Shown here piece after piece: positions 29,471-39,010 of a DNA stretch of 64,000 bases; position 1 is the stretch's first letter; each line of letters begins with the position of its first letter. The notes under the pieces were generated by a model, which was not told where the DNA came from, did no database searches, and saw nothing but the letters and a program-made list of their open reading frames with translations. This DNA is from Koleobacter methoxysyntrophicus (GTDB taxonomy: Bacteria > Bacillota > Thermosediminibacteria > Koleobacterales > Koleobacteraceae): assembly GCF_017301615.1 (NCBI RefSeq), contig NZ_CP059066.1:1471001-1535000 (forward strand), read 5' to 3'. The position numbers and the translations under genes were made by a program.

Positions 29471-29965
29471 ATGACAAAAAGAGAAGTGACTTTTACTTTA
29501 AACGGAAGACCTGTAACCTATCTAGTCGAGCCGAGGACAACTCTTCTTCGAGCACTGCGTGAACACGGTGTAACCAGTGTAAAAAGGGGTTGTGAAGAAG
29601 GGGAATGCGGTACATGCACCGTCCTCCTTGATGGTATTCCTGTTAAATCCTGTACACTCCTTGCCCTTGAAGTTGAAGGAAAAGCAGTATTGACCGTCGA
29701 AGGGCTGGTAAGTAAAGATGGGAAACTCCATCCAGTTCAGCAGGCCTTTATTGAGGGGGGCGGAATCCAATGCGGATTTTGCACACCTGGGATGGTATTG
29801 ACTGCCTATGCACTGCTGAGTGAAAATCCTGACCCAACGGAGGATGATATACGCCGTGCTCTTGCCGGGAATCTCTGCAGATGCACGGGTTATAGTGGGA
29901 TATTTAGGTCTGTCAAACGTGCTGCTGAACTGCTTAAAGAGGGGGCAGGATGCTGTAATTCATAA
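29471..29965 (+). CDS. molybdenum hydroxylase [2Fe-2S] subunit (XDH/CoxS-like)
   Basis: A 164-residue subunit with two [2Fe-2S] clusters. The plant-type site is Cys41, Cys46, Cys49 and Cys61 (GCEEGECGTC, then KSC). The second site is Cys101, Cys104, Cys136 and Cys138 (QCGFCTPGM, then NLCRCTGY). All eight ligands are present. ATG 29471 follows AAGGAGGGATAGG. It transfers electrons from the molybdenum subunit to the FAD subunit. Confidence 0.95.
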   Translation: MTKREVTFTLNGRPVTYLVEPRTTLLRALREHGVTSVKRGCEEGECGTCTVLLDGIPVKSCTLLALEVEGKAVLTVEGLVSKDGKLHPVQQAFIEGGGIQCGFCTPGMVLTAYALLSENPDPTEDDIRRALAGNLCRCTGYSGIFRSVKRAAELLKEGAGCCNS

Positions 29966-30026
29966 AATTCAAATATGTTTAACTGAGTTTTTGAGCAATT
30001 TTAAAGATAGTAGGAGGCGATACGAC

Positions 30027-32384
30027 ATGGGAAGAGACAGCATGATAGGGGCATGGGTAAAAAGGGTATATGACCCAGAAAAAGCGGCAGGAACCCTCAA
30101 ATATACTGATGACCTAAACTTTGGCCCAGAATTACTTCATGCAAAAGCAGTTCGCTCTACCATCGCGTGCGGCCGGATTGTAAACATTGATTATACTGAG
30201 GCCCTTAAAGTACCCGGCGTAGTTAAAGTAATACTTGGCAAGGACCGACCAATACGCTGCGGTATTTACCTCAAGGATAGAGTGCCGATAGCAGTTGAAA
30301 AAGTTCGCTATTTAGGGGAACCGGTAGCTCTCGTCGTAGCCGAGAGTGAGGATGCAGCTGAAGAAGGAGCACAGAGGGTTAAAGTTGAATATGAAGAAGA
30401 AGAAGCAGTCTTTGATCCGGTTGAAGCGATGAAGGAAGGGGCACCCTTAGTTCACCCTGACCTGGGGAACTATGAACGGGTTTCATTTGTCACACCCGAA
30501 CCTGGTACAAATATTGCCCAGCACTTTAAAATCCGCCGGGGTGATATAGAGAAAGGCTTTGAAGAAGCTGACCATATTTTAGAAGAGTCTTTCAGCTGCC
30601 CGCAGATAGCCCATGCTTTTTTAGAGACTCATAACTGCATATGCCAGCAAGACCCCGTGACCCAGGAAATTACAGTATGGACATCTGCCCAGTCAGCATT
30701 TACCGTGCGGGAGATTATTGCTAAGACTTTAAATCTCCCGTTGAACAAGGTCCGCGTTATTACACCACCGATCGGCGGCGGTTTCGGAGGCAAGGCAGGG
30801 GTAACGGTAGAAGGCTTGTGCTTGATGGCAGCTTTAGACCCGGATATAAAAGGGAGACCGGTTAAGCTTTTCATTTCAAGGGAAGAAGTTCTTCTGTCTT
30901 CATGGGTCCGCCAGGGTTGGAATACGAAGGTAAAAATGGGAGTTAAAAAGGACGGTACTATTACTGCTATGAAGGTTGAGGTTATATTCGATACAGGGGC
31001 TTCAGCAGAATATGGCGTTAATCCTGTAAGGAGTGCGGGATATACTTCCAATGGCTGCTACTATGTCCCTAATATATGGTCTGATACCTATGGGGTGTAT
31101 ACGAACAAACCATTTGGAGGTGCATACCGGGGTTTCGGCCTGCCGGAGCTTTTAGGTGGTCTGGAATTGGTTGTAGATACTGTTGCCCACAGGTTAAATA
31201 TAGATCCGGTTGAATTCAGGCTTAAGAATCTTATTAAGCCGGGGCTTCCTATGTGCACAGGTACTCCCATACAGCCCCATGCTTTGGAAACCATTATTAA
31301 AAAGGTGGCAGAAAAAATCAATTATTATAAGAATGAACCACCTATAAGGAAGGGATGGAAGAGAGGCAAAGGTATAGCATTAGCAATAAAAGCACCTGCC
31401 ATGCCTGCTGATGCATCTTCTTCAGCGGTAGTGGAAATATTGGGTGATGGATCAGTAAAACTTCTGGCAGCTACAATGGATATGGGACAGGGAGCTTATA
31501 CAGCATACGCACAAATTGTTTCAGAAGAGTTAGGAGTTCCCATTGATAAGGTTAAATGCTACTATCCAGATACTGCTTCACATCCGTATGACTGGCAGAC
31601 AGTAGCCAGCCGCTCGCTCTGGTCAATGGGTATGGCAATAAAGCGAGCATGTGAAGATGCTAAAAAACAACTGCTTGCTCTATATGCTGAATACTGGCAG
31701 TGCAAGCCAGAGGAAATTTCTATCGATAATGGCATAGTAAGGTGTGCAAGGTTAGGGAAAGAAGAGCCTATAGATGAAAAGGTGCAGAACGGTTTTAAAA
31801 TGCCGGACGGCAAGCTTAAAGGAGGGCCAATTATAGGCCGCGGTCAATTTACTCCACCGGATGTAATTTATCCAGATTTAGAGACTGGGCAGTCCCCCAA
31901 GAGCGTAGTTCATTTTACCGTAGGTGCAGTAGGAGTAGATCTGGAGGCAGACCCAAGCACAGGTGAGGTTGTTATCAATAAGATCGTTGGAGGTTATGAT
32001 TTAGGAAAGGCTATATCTCCGTTCAATGTCAAGTGTCAGATAGAAGGGGGAACAGTTCAGGGAGTTTCACAGGTGCTATATGAAGGAATGTACTATGATG
32101 CCCAAGGCAGGCTCCTTAATCCGGATTTTACAGATTACAAAATTGCTACTACAATGGATGTCCCATGGGAAATAGAGAGCTTTTGGGAAGAAACCCCTGA
32201 AGAACTGTCGCCCTACGGAAACAGGGGAGTTGGAGAACATCCTATGATTGCTGTAGGTCCTGCAATAGGTAATGCCCTATATAAGGCATTAGGAATAAGA
32301 ATACACAAACAACCTTTTACTAGGGAGCGCGTATATATGGCAAACAAAGCCGCAGAAAAGGGTGAAGAAGATTTCTGGGATTAA
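30027..32384 (+). CDS. molybdenum hydroxylase catalytic subunit (XDH family)
   Basis: A 785-residue molybdopterin-binding subunit. ATG 30027 behind TAGGAGGCG gives a normal N terminus. It has GGGFGGKAG, GAYRGFGLPE, MDMGQGAYTAYAQI and the end NRGVGEHPMIAVGPAIGNAL, whose Glu737 corresponds to the catalytic base of the family. It hydroxylates a carbon next to a ring nitrogen with water as oxygen source, as in purines, pyrimidines or nicotinate. No xdhC-like maturation gene is in the window. Together with the permease it probably starts cluster B catabolism. Substrate is not readable. Confidence 0.92.
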   Translation: MGRDSMIGAWVKRVYDPEKAAGTLKYTDDLNFGPELLHAKAVRSTIACGRIVNIDYTEALKVPGVVKVILGKDRPIRCGIYLKDRVPIAVEKVRYLGEPVALVVAESEDAAEEGAQRVKVEYEEEEAVFDPVEAMKEGAPLVHPDLGNYERVSFVTPEPGTNIAQHFKIRRGDIEKGFEEADHILEESFSCPQIAHAFLETHNCICQQDPVTQEITVWTSAQSAFTVREIIAKTLNLPLNKVRVITPPIGGGFGGKAGVTVEGLCLMAALDPDIKGRPVKLFISREEVLLSSWVRQGWNTKVKMGVKKDGTITAMKVEVIFDTGASAEYGVNPVRSAGYTSNGCYYVPNIWSDTYGVYTNKPFGGAYRGFGLPELLGGLELVVDTVAHRLNIDPVEFRLKNLIKPGLPMCTGTPIQPHALETIIKKVAEKINYYKNEPPIRKGWKRGKGIALAIKAPAMPADASSSAVVEILGDGSVKLLAATMDMGQGAYTAYAQIVSEELGVPIDKVKCYYPDTASHPYDWQTVASRSLWSMGMAIKRACEDAKKQLLALYAEYWQCKPEEISIDNGIVRCARLGKEEPIDEKVQNGFKMPDGKLKGGPIIGRGQFTPPDVIYPDLETGQSPKSVVHFTVGAVGVDLEADPSTGEVVINKIVGGYDLGKAISPFNVKCQIEGGTVQGVSQVLYEGMYYDAQGRLLNPDFTDYKIATTMDVPWEIESFWEETPEELSPYGNRGVGEHPMIAVGPAIGNALYKALGIRIHKQPFTRERVYMANKAAEKGEEDFWD

Positions 32385-32398
32385 ATTTATAAATGTTA

Positions 32399-32437
32399 AA
32401 ACCGATGCAGTTCGGAATTTCCGAAATGCATCGGTTT
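32399..32437 (+). promoter_or_regulatory. long nested hairpin between catalytic subunit and Fe-S protein genes
   Basis: AAACCGATGCA / TGCATCGGTTT (11 bp) encloses TTCGGA / TCCGAA (6 bp) with one mismatch between them. It ends 23 bases before the next start. No T run follows, so processing, partial termination or protein binding are the options. Confidence 0.5.
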
Positions 32438-32460
32438 CGATTTGAAGGAGCACTGGTAAT

Positions 32461-33144
32461 ATGAATAGAGTCCAAAGAGAATTTACAGAATTGCTGAACT
32501 CGAAAGTAGATTTTTTTGGATTTGTTAATGTTAGAGACTATTGTTCGGCAGCCCGAAACGAGGAGAACTGGATTGACCCTTTTGATCTGATTGCGGAACC
32601 GAAGACAATAGTTGTAATAGGGGTAAAAACCGTAGATGAGTTATTAAAAAGGCCGGGGAAAAATGTGGCCTGGCATAATATAACTATAAATATAAAGTTG
32701 AACCAGGTTTTATATGATTTATCCAGGTTTTTAAGCAAAAAAGGTTTCCAGGTATTCCCGCATTTTACAATAAACCAGAACTATACACCCCCCAAATGGC
32801 AGGATATAGCCAGAGATGTAATGCCATCAAAAATCATCGCTAAAATAGCTGGTATCGGATCTATTGGCAGAAATAATCTTTTTATTCACAAAGAATTTGG
32901 TGCAGGGGTAAGGTTGACAGCACTTACTACATCTGCAGAATTTAATTGGGTTCACAAGGTTTATGAAAATCTGTGTAACTCTTGCGGCTTATGTATAAAT
33001 ATGTGTCCTGCAGGAGCATTAACGGAAAAGGGATATGACCCTGAAAGGTGCTGGCAATTTCTGTATAAACTTCAGAAAACATGGGGTTATGCTGGTTGTG
33101 GTAACTGTATGCTGGCCTGTGGAAGGAAGAGAAACAATAGTTAA
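32461..33144 (+). CDS. QueG-like 4Fe-4S cluster protein
   Basis: A 227-residue protein with the general layout of epoxyqueuosine-reductase-like Fe-S proteins. The central part has KIAGIGSIGRNNLFI. A ferredoxin-type domain follows with CNSCGLCINMCPAGAL, and two further cysteine groups lie at the C terminus (GCGNCMLACG). It is shorter than QueG (~350-380) and lacks its C-terminal half. It may pass electrons for, or help mature, the molybdenum enzyme; this is a guess from context. ATG 32461 follows AAGGAGCAC. Confidence 0.65.
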   Translation: MNRVQREFTELLNSKVDFFGFVNVRDYCSAARNEENWIDPFDLIAEPKTIVVIGVKTVDELLKRPGKNVAWHNITINIKLNQVLYDLSRFLSKKGFQVFPHFTINQNYTPPKWQDIARDVMPSKIIAKIAGIGSIGRNNLFIHKEFGAGVRLTALTTSAEFNWVHKVYENLCNSCGLCINMCPAGALTEKGYDPERCWQFLYKLQKTWGYAGCGNCMLACGRKRNNS

Positions 33145-33169
33145 TATCTTTAAGAAAAAACGAAATCTT

Positions 33170-33199
33170 TTAACAGGTTAAACAGCTGTATGTTATAAT
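33170..33199 (+). promoter_or_regulatory. sigma-A-type promoter of the second pucR gene
   Basis: TTAACA (33170-33175), an 18-base spacer and extended -10 TGTTATAAT (TATAAT 33194-33199). Transcription would start near 33206, at the beginning of the hairpin described next. Confidence 0.65.
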
Positions 33200-33203
33200 A
33201 AAG

Positions 33204-33237
33204 ACAAGTGCATCTGCAGTTATGTACTTGTTTTTTT
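33204..33237 (+). terminator. leader hairpin with T run before pucR2 (terminator or attenuator)
   Basis: A 9-bp stem ACAAGTGCA / TGTACTTGT (one G-T pair) with a 10-base loop, then seven T (the first in the stem). It lies between the promoter at 33170 and the GTG start at 33256. It may be the end of the cluster B transcript, an attenuator for pucR2, or both. Confidence 0.6.
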
Positions 33238-33255
33238 GTAGGGGGGAGTGATACC

Positions 33256-34941
33256 GTGGATAGAGATTACGGGGTAAAAATTAAAGATATTATGCTTCTT
33301 AAGCCCTTTCAACGGGCAAGGATTATTGCTGGTGGGGATAATGGCTTAGAAAGAGTTGTTAGAAGCATTAATGTATTAGAGGTACCGGATATTGCAGATT
33401 GGAAGATAAAAAATGAATTGCTCCTCTCCCAGGGCTTTTCATTAAAACATGAAAAAGATAGAGAAAAGATACTTAAAATCATTGTAGAGAAAGGTGCTTC
33501 AGGCCTATGCGTGAAACCTAAAAGGTATCTTGAAAAAGTTCCGGATGATATGGTTGAATTAGCGAATAAACTAGAATTTCCTTTAATTGAACTGCCTTTT
33601 GAACTGACATTTTCCGAAATAATAGCTTCTGTGATGAACATGATCAATAGCAAACAAACTATGATCCTGGAGCAGAGTGCAAAAACCCATAAAGAACTAA
33701 TGAATATTGTTCTAAAGGGTGGGGATATTGAACATATTTGCAGTAAAATATCGGATTCAATAAATAATACCGTAGTAATAGAAGACAAATACGGAAAGCC
33801 TTTGGCTTATTCCATTAAAGTTAAATCGGGGAGTGAAAAAGACGCCGTTGAACATTTGTTAATGAAAAAATATTTGCAAAATTCACAAAAGATTGACGCT
33901 GCCTTCAGTAATAATATAGGAATAAATAAGGATTATAAAGAAGTTAAAATTCCGATAATAACGGAACTGAAGTTTTTTGGATATATATGTGTATTGGAAA
34001 CGGTAAGACCGCTTATGAGCTTCGACATTATAGCTGTTGAAAATGCAACAACGGTCATTGCCCTGGCAATAATGAAAAAAAAGGCTATAGAAGAAATTGA
34101 AAAGAGGCATTTAAATGAATTTATCGACTTAGTTATTTCTAAAAACGTGGAAAATGACCAGGAGATAATACAACAGGGGGAGTATTACGGTATTGACCTT
34201 GAAAAAAAGCATAATATAATTTTAATTCACTGTAATGACAATGACTCGCATGAGAAAGAAAGTATATCTGTTTTAGAAAAAAACGAAAATACCCAGCGGG
34301 TGCGTAATAAACTTTATGATATAATAAAATTTACCCTTTCCATGGAAGGATATAAAGGCATAGTCGGAACTAAAGCGGGAGACATCGTAGTCCTGCTTGA
34401 ATCGGATGAATATGAAGATTATAACCTCTTGAAAAAGGAATTGGACAAACTCGCGCACAAAATCCTCTTAAAAGCACAAAAAGAGTTAAAAAATGATAAT
34501 ATAATAGCTTCAATAAGCAGGCGCTACAAGGGAATATATATATCCGAAGGTTACAAAGAGGCAAAAAAGGCTTTACTGATAACCCAAAATAATAATTTAT
34601 CTAAAGGAAGCAGGGTTGTCCATTTTGGGGAACTGGGGATTTTCAGACTTTTGCACTATGTTCCCAAAAAGGATTTAGACGATTTTTTAAAAGAATATCT
34701 TCAACCCCTTATTCAGTACGATGAAAAAAACGACTGTCATCTTATTAAAACCCTTGAAGCATATTTTATGTTTAACGGCAATATAAAAGATACGGCCAAG
34801 TATTTGTATGTTCATTACAATACGATCGTATACAGATTACAGAAAATCAAAGAGATTGTCGGACATAATTTTGAAGAATGGAATGAAAGGTTGAATATGC
34901 AGTTGGCATTGAAACTAATGAAGCTCCAAAATGAGCAGTAA
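33256..34941 (+). CDS. PucR-family transcriptional regulator (second copy)
   Basis: A 561-residue paralogue of the regulator at 5051. GTG 33256 behind GGGGGGAGTGAT fits; the frame is open upstream through the leader hairpin. The N-terminal PucR domain has VKIKDIMLLKPFQRARIIAG, INVLEVPDIADW and ELLLSQGF. A GGDEF-like region lies at ~300-430. The C-terminal helix-turn-helix has FNGNIKDTAKYLYVHYNTI and YRLQKIKEIVG. It probably controls cluster B, and perhaps A, in response to a ureide or nucleobase. Confidence 0.9.
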   Translation: MDRDYGVKIKDIMLLKPFQRARIIAGGDNGLERVVRSINVLEVPDIADWKIKNELLLSQGFSLKHEKDREKILKIIVEKGASGLCVKPKRYLEKVPDDMVELANKLEFPLIELPFELTFSEIIASVMNMINSKQTMILEQSAKTHKELMNIVLKGGDIEHICSKISDSINNTVVIEDKYGKPLAYSIKVKSGSEKDAVEHLLMKKYLQNSQKIDAAFSNNIGINKDYKEVKIPIITELKFFGYICVLETVRPLMSFDIIAVENATTVIALAIMKKKAIEEIEKRHLNEFIDLVISKNVENDQEIIQQGEYYGIDLEKKHNIILIHCNDNDSHEKESISVLEKNENTQRVRNKLYDIIKFTLSMEGYKGIVGTKAGDIVVLLESDEYEDYNLLKKELDKLAHKILLKAQKELKNDNIIASISRRYKGIYISEGYKEAKKALLITQNNNLSKGSRVVHFGELGIFRLLHYVPKKDLDDFLKEYLQPLIQYDEKNDCHLIKTLEAYFMFNGNIKDTAKYLYVHYNTIVYRLQKIKEIVGHNFEEWNERLNMQLALKLMKLQNEQ

Positions 34942-35050
34942 CTATTTTACAATATTATTCCTTTTCCTTTAATACCTCCTTTGATACCTACAGAGTATAC
35001 GGCCGAATACAATCCGCCGGCTGATCGGTTCGACAGTTCTAGTCTAGGGA

Positions 35051-35113
35051 CCATTATAATAAATGGTAATACGATTATTTTCCGATCCGGTGTTTTAAGC
35101 CTGGATCTTTTTT
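35051..35113 (+). terminator. terminator region after pucR2
   Basis: Stem GATCCGG (35084-35090) / CTGGATC (35101-35107), one G-U pair, followed by six or more T. A smaller stem ACCATT / AATGGT (35051-35068) lies upstream. The gap 34942-35268 otherwise shows only AT-rich sequence and no convincing gene. Confidence 0.65.
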
Positions 35114-35268
35114 ATTCCGCATAATTAAATCAAATGTGCTGTTCTTTTTAATTCCCCCTTCCCAAAAAATATAAAATATTGTATACTTTATTCATAAAAT
35201 AATACAAAAATAAGTTTTATGTGCTATTCTATTTAAACAGTTATGCTTTATTTAGGGGGTTTTTTTAT

Positions 35269-36792
35269 ATGTTTGACAAAAATATCAAAGCTAGAAGAAT
35301 CTGTTCTAATCCTTCTGCTGAAGAATTGCGCGAGTTTGCTAAATTTGAAGAAAGGAAGACAAAATATGGTAGTGCCTGTTATATTACAAAGGTCCGATCG
35401 AGGAGTGCAAAGAATACGTACATAATAAAGGACAGAGAACTGCATCTCGGTGTTGGGCAGCAGTCCATAGAGGTTTCTGAAGCTGTAGAAATCATTGGCC
35501 AGGTCAGAAACTATCTCAAAGGGAAAGAAGTTATTTCAATGGATAAGGTTTTAGGAAAACACCCGGAAAGCAGGTTCAGCTGCCGCCTTTACATTACAAA
35601 AGAATCAGCCCGAATACCATATATGTGGGATGCTACCCTTTTTCCCGCTGAACTTAATAACATTGAACCTGACCTGGTAACGGTATATGTTCCCGAATGG
35701 CCTGAACGAAAAATACTCGTTCACCCTGTAGAAGGGATAACGTATATCCTAGGGACCGATTATTTCGGTGAATGCAAAAAATCGTTTCTAAGGATGGCAA
35801 TGTACAGGATGAAATCAAAAGGATGTCTGGGTCTTCACGCCGGAAGTAAGGTAATAAAAATAAAGGATCGTATGGGCAATCTGCGGGAAGTAGGATTCAT
35901 AATGTTCGGATTAAGCGGAACGGGAAAGACGACCCTTACCATACATGACCACGACCTTAAGGGTGAAGAAGGGATAATAATACGTCAGGATGATGTTGTT
36001 TTTTTAAATGACAAAGGATACTGTTATGGAACTGAAAACGGTTTTTTCTTTAAAACAGAAGGCCTTGAACCTTCACAGAAGGTTTTATATCAAGCTGCTA
36101 CCCGGGAAGACTGCATTTTAGAAAATGTATGGGTCGATGACAGTGGAGAAGTGGATTTTTCAAATTTGACCCTCACATCCAACGGGAGGGGTGTTGTTTC
36201 TAGAGAAAAAGTAATATATACTGATGATGAAGTAGATTTAAAAAAAGCAGATAAAAAAATATTTATAACCCGCAGAAATGACATAGTGCCCCCTGTTGCG
36301 AAGCTCAACCCCCAGCAGGCCGCCGCCTTCTTTGTTTTAGGAGAATCTATCGAAACATCGGCAGGAGACCCGACACGGGCAGGTCAGTCAAAACGTGAAG
36401 TGGGAACAAATCCTTTTATAATCGGGCCTGAAGCCGATGAAGGAAACAGGTTCCTTGAGATTCTAAAAAAGAACCCTGATATAGAGTGCTTCCTTTTAAA
36501 TACCGGCAGTGTGGGAGCTAAGGGGGATTTTAAAGGAGAGAAGATAACAATTAAAGTTACAACCGAAATTATGAAACAAATAGCAAAAGGAGCCATAGAC
36601 TGGAAGGTTGATCCCTGCTGGGGTTATCAGGTCCCCGCCAAAGTTGAGGGATTGAATATTGCACAATATAACCCTGAAAGATTTTACACCGGTGAAGAAT
36701 ATGAGAAAATGATAGAAAACCTGCGGAAGGAGCGCAGGGAATGGTTAGCCCGATTCCCGGGGTTATATAATGAAATCCTGGATGCTATTTGA
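35269..36792 (+). CDS. pckA: phosphoenolpyruvate carboxykinase (ATP)
   Basis: A 507-residue ATP-dependent PEP carboxykinase. ATG 35269 behind TTTAGGGGG is preferred over the open frame upstream. It has the kinase loop FGLSGTGKTTLT, the metal site region IRQDDVVFLN, ENGFFFKTEGL and the block NDIVPPVAKLNPQQAAAFF. ETSAGDPTRAG follows. It converts oxaloacetate and ATP to PEP, CO2 and ADP, or the reverse in some anaerobes. Unrelated to the flanking operons in function and bounded by terminators on both sides, so probably a single-gene unit. Confidence 0.93.
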   Translation: MFDKNIKARRICSNPSAEELREFAKFEERKTKYGSACYITKVRSRSAKNTYIIKDRELHLGVGQQSIEVSEAVEIIGQVRNYLKGKEVISMDKVLGKHPESRFSCRLYITKESARIPYMWDATLFPAELNNIEPDLVTVYVPEWPERKILVHPVEGITYILGTDYFGECKKSFLRMAMYRMKSKGCLGLHAGSKVIKIKDRMGNLREVGFIMFGLSGTGKTTLTIHDHDLKGEEGIIIRQDDVVFLNDKGYCYGTENGFFFKTEGLEPSQKVLYQAATREDCILENVWVDDSGEVDFSNLTLTSNGRGVVSREKVIYTDDEVDLKKADKKIFITRRNDIVPPVAKLNPQQAAAFFVLGESIETSAGDPTRAGQSKREVGTNPFIIGPEADEGNRFLEILKKNPDIECFLLNTGSVGAKGDFKGEKITIKVTTEIMKQIAKGAIDWKVDPCWGYQVPAKVEGLNIAQYNPERFYTGEEYEKMIENLRKERREWLARFPGLYNEILDAI

Positions 36793-36801
36793 GATTCGAC
36801 C

Positions 36802-36836
36802 ATAAAAACAGGTGATTAAAATCACCTGTTTTTATA
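36802..36836. terminator. bidirectional-type terminator after pckA
   Basis: AAAAACAGGTGAT / ATCACCTGTTTTT, a perfect 13-bp stem with a TAAA loop and T-rich sequence after it. Symmetrical A and T tails allow function in either direction. Confidence 0.9.
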
Positions 36837-36880
36837 TTTTCTATTTAAATAAATACGCGGTATCTGCCTGTAAAATTTAA

Positions 36881-37528
<648 letters not shown>

Positions 37529-37539
37529 AAAGCATAGAT

Positions 37540-37566
37540 GCGGAGCTAACGGTAAGCGGTGGAGTA
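37540..37566. repeat. possible fragment of the dispersed repeat
   Basis: GCGGAGCTAACGG, then GCGGTGGAG, recalls GCGGAGCTAAGAGC and CAGGTGGAG of the repeat copy at 25208. It lies in the short gap between the two c-subunit genes. The match is short. Confidence 0.3.
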
Positions 37567-37574
37567 TTATTTAG

Positions 37575-37862
<288 letters not shown>

Positions 37863-37876
37863 GGAAGGTGTCGGGG

Positions 37877-38359
37877 ATGATTAATAAGTATACCTATATC
37901 TTTCAGATAGTAAATTTTATCGTCCTGTATCTCCTTCTCAGGCGTTTTTTATTTACTCCTATAACCCGTTTCATGGAAGACAGGGCCAGAAAAATTCAGG
38001 AAGAAAAGGAACGTGCTGAAGCAGAAAGAAAAAATGCCGGTAAAATCAGGAAGGAATATGAAGAGAAGATTAAAAGCATTGACCGGCAAGCTGAAATAAG
38101 ATTTAAAGAAGCAGTAAGGGAAGGGGAAAAGCAGGGAAGGGAAATAATATCGGCAGCTAAAGCCAGGGCCCGAAGCATAATAAATGATGGTTACAGGGAA
38201 CTGGAACGGGAAAGGGAAAAAGCTCTAAGGGAAATGAAACATCAGATGGTTTCCCTATCGGTGGCAGCAGCTTCACGTATTATAGAAAGAGAACTGGACG
38301 AAAAAAAGCACAGGGCCCTGGTAGATGATTTTATATCAAAGGCAGGTAACCCGAAATGA
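37877..38359 (+). CDS. atpF: F-type ATP synthase subunit b
   Basis: A 160-residue b subunit. One N-terminal membrane helix (YIFQIVNFIVLYLLLRRFLF) is followed by a long charged coiled coil (RKIQEEKERAEAERKNAGKI) and ends in ERELDEKKHRALVDDFI. ATG 37877 is preferred; GTG 37868 in the same frame is possible. It forms the peripheral stalk. It overlaps atpH by four bases (ATGA). Confidence 0.92.
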   Translation: MINKYTYIFQIVNFIVLYLLLRRFLFTPITRFMEDRARKIQEEKERAEAERKNAGKIRKEYEEKIKSIDRQAEIRFKEAVREGEKQGREIISAAKARARSIINDGYRELEREREKALREMKHQMVSLSVAAASRIIERELDEKKHRALVDDFISKAGNPK

Positions 38360-38922
38360 AGGATGCGGTTGCAGCCAGGTATGCTGAGGCCCTGTTTAAT
38401 GTGGCCCGGGAACAAAACAAAGTACAAAAATTCAGAGAAGAGTACTCCTTTGCGGTGAATGTTCTTAATTTTAAACCCCAATTAAAGATAATACTGACCC
38501 ATCCGCTAATTCATGCTGATGAGAAAAGGTCCATCCTCAAGGGGATATTTTCAGGGAAAATCAGTTCATCCATACTGAATTTTTTATTTATCCTTGTAGA
38601 TAATAAGAGGTTGGAATTTCTGGAGAGGATAAATGACCATTTTCAGGAAATGTCTGGTAAGGCACTGGGTATGAAAAAGGCTGTTATCGTATCCGCAGTT
38701 TCCCTCACCCTTGAGGAAAAAAGAAAAATCAAAGCAGCTTTTGAAAAGAAACTTGGCATACGGCTAAAACCCCGGTACATCGTCGAGAACGGAATCCTGG
38801 GAGGAGTCATAGTCAGGATTGAAGATAAGGTTTATGACGGCAGCATAAAACACCAGCTCAATAGGATAGAACAGAAACTAATCAATGTATTAGAGGTTCA
38901 GCGAACTCGCTTCACTCGATGA
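38356..38922 (+). CDS. atpH: F-type ATP synthase subunit delta
   Basis: A 188-residue delta subunit that starts at ATG 38356 inside the atpF stop. It has VAARYAEALFNVAREQNKV and the C-terminal block RYIVENGILGGVIVRIEDKV. It joins the stalk to the alpha3beta3 head. The last residues, VQRTRFTR, are unlike the usual ending, and its stop lies inside the strong hairpin at 38918, which suggests that the 3' end was altered by an insertion. Confidence 0.92.
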   Translation: MKDAVAARYAEALFNVAREQNKVQKFREEYSFAVNVLNFKPQLKIILTHPLIHADEKRSILKGIFSGKISSSILNFLFILVDNKRLEFLERINDHFQEMSGKALGMKKAVIVSAVSLTLEEKRKIKAAFEKKLGIRLKPRYIVENGILGGVIVRIEDKVYDGSIKHQLNRIEQKLINVLEVQRTRFTR

Positions 38923-38963
38923 TTCAGTGGGGGTATCTGCACTCCCCCACTAGTAGAATCATC
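38918..38963 (+). promoter_or_regulatory. strong two-part hairpin at the atpH stop
   Basis: GATGATTC / GAATCATC (outer 8 bp) and GTGGGGG / CCCCCAC (inner 7 bp). It includes the atpH stop codon and ends 48 bases before atpA. No T run follows, so it is probably not a terminator. It could be the scar of a small mobile element or a control of the atpH-atpA junction. Confidence 0.6.
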
Positions 38964-39010
38964 ATTAAATTTAAAACAGAATTATGGAAGCAGGTCAGGG
39001 GTGTTTTGTA

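Noticed and set aside
29820-30026. Upstream extension of the hydroxylase catalytic subunit
   Set aside because: The open frame overlaps the Fe-S subunit gene; ATG 30027 has a clear GGAGG site and normal family length.
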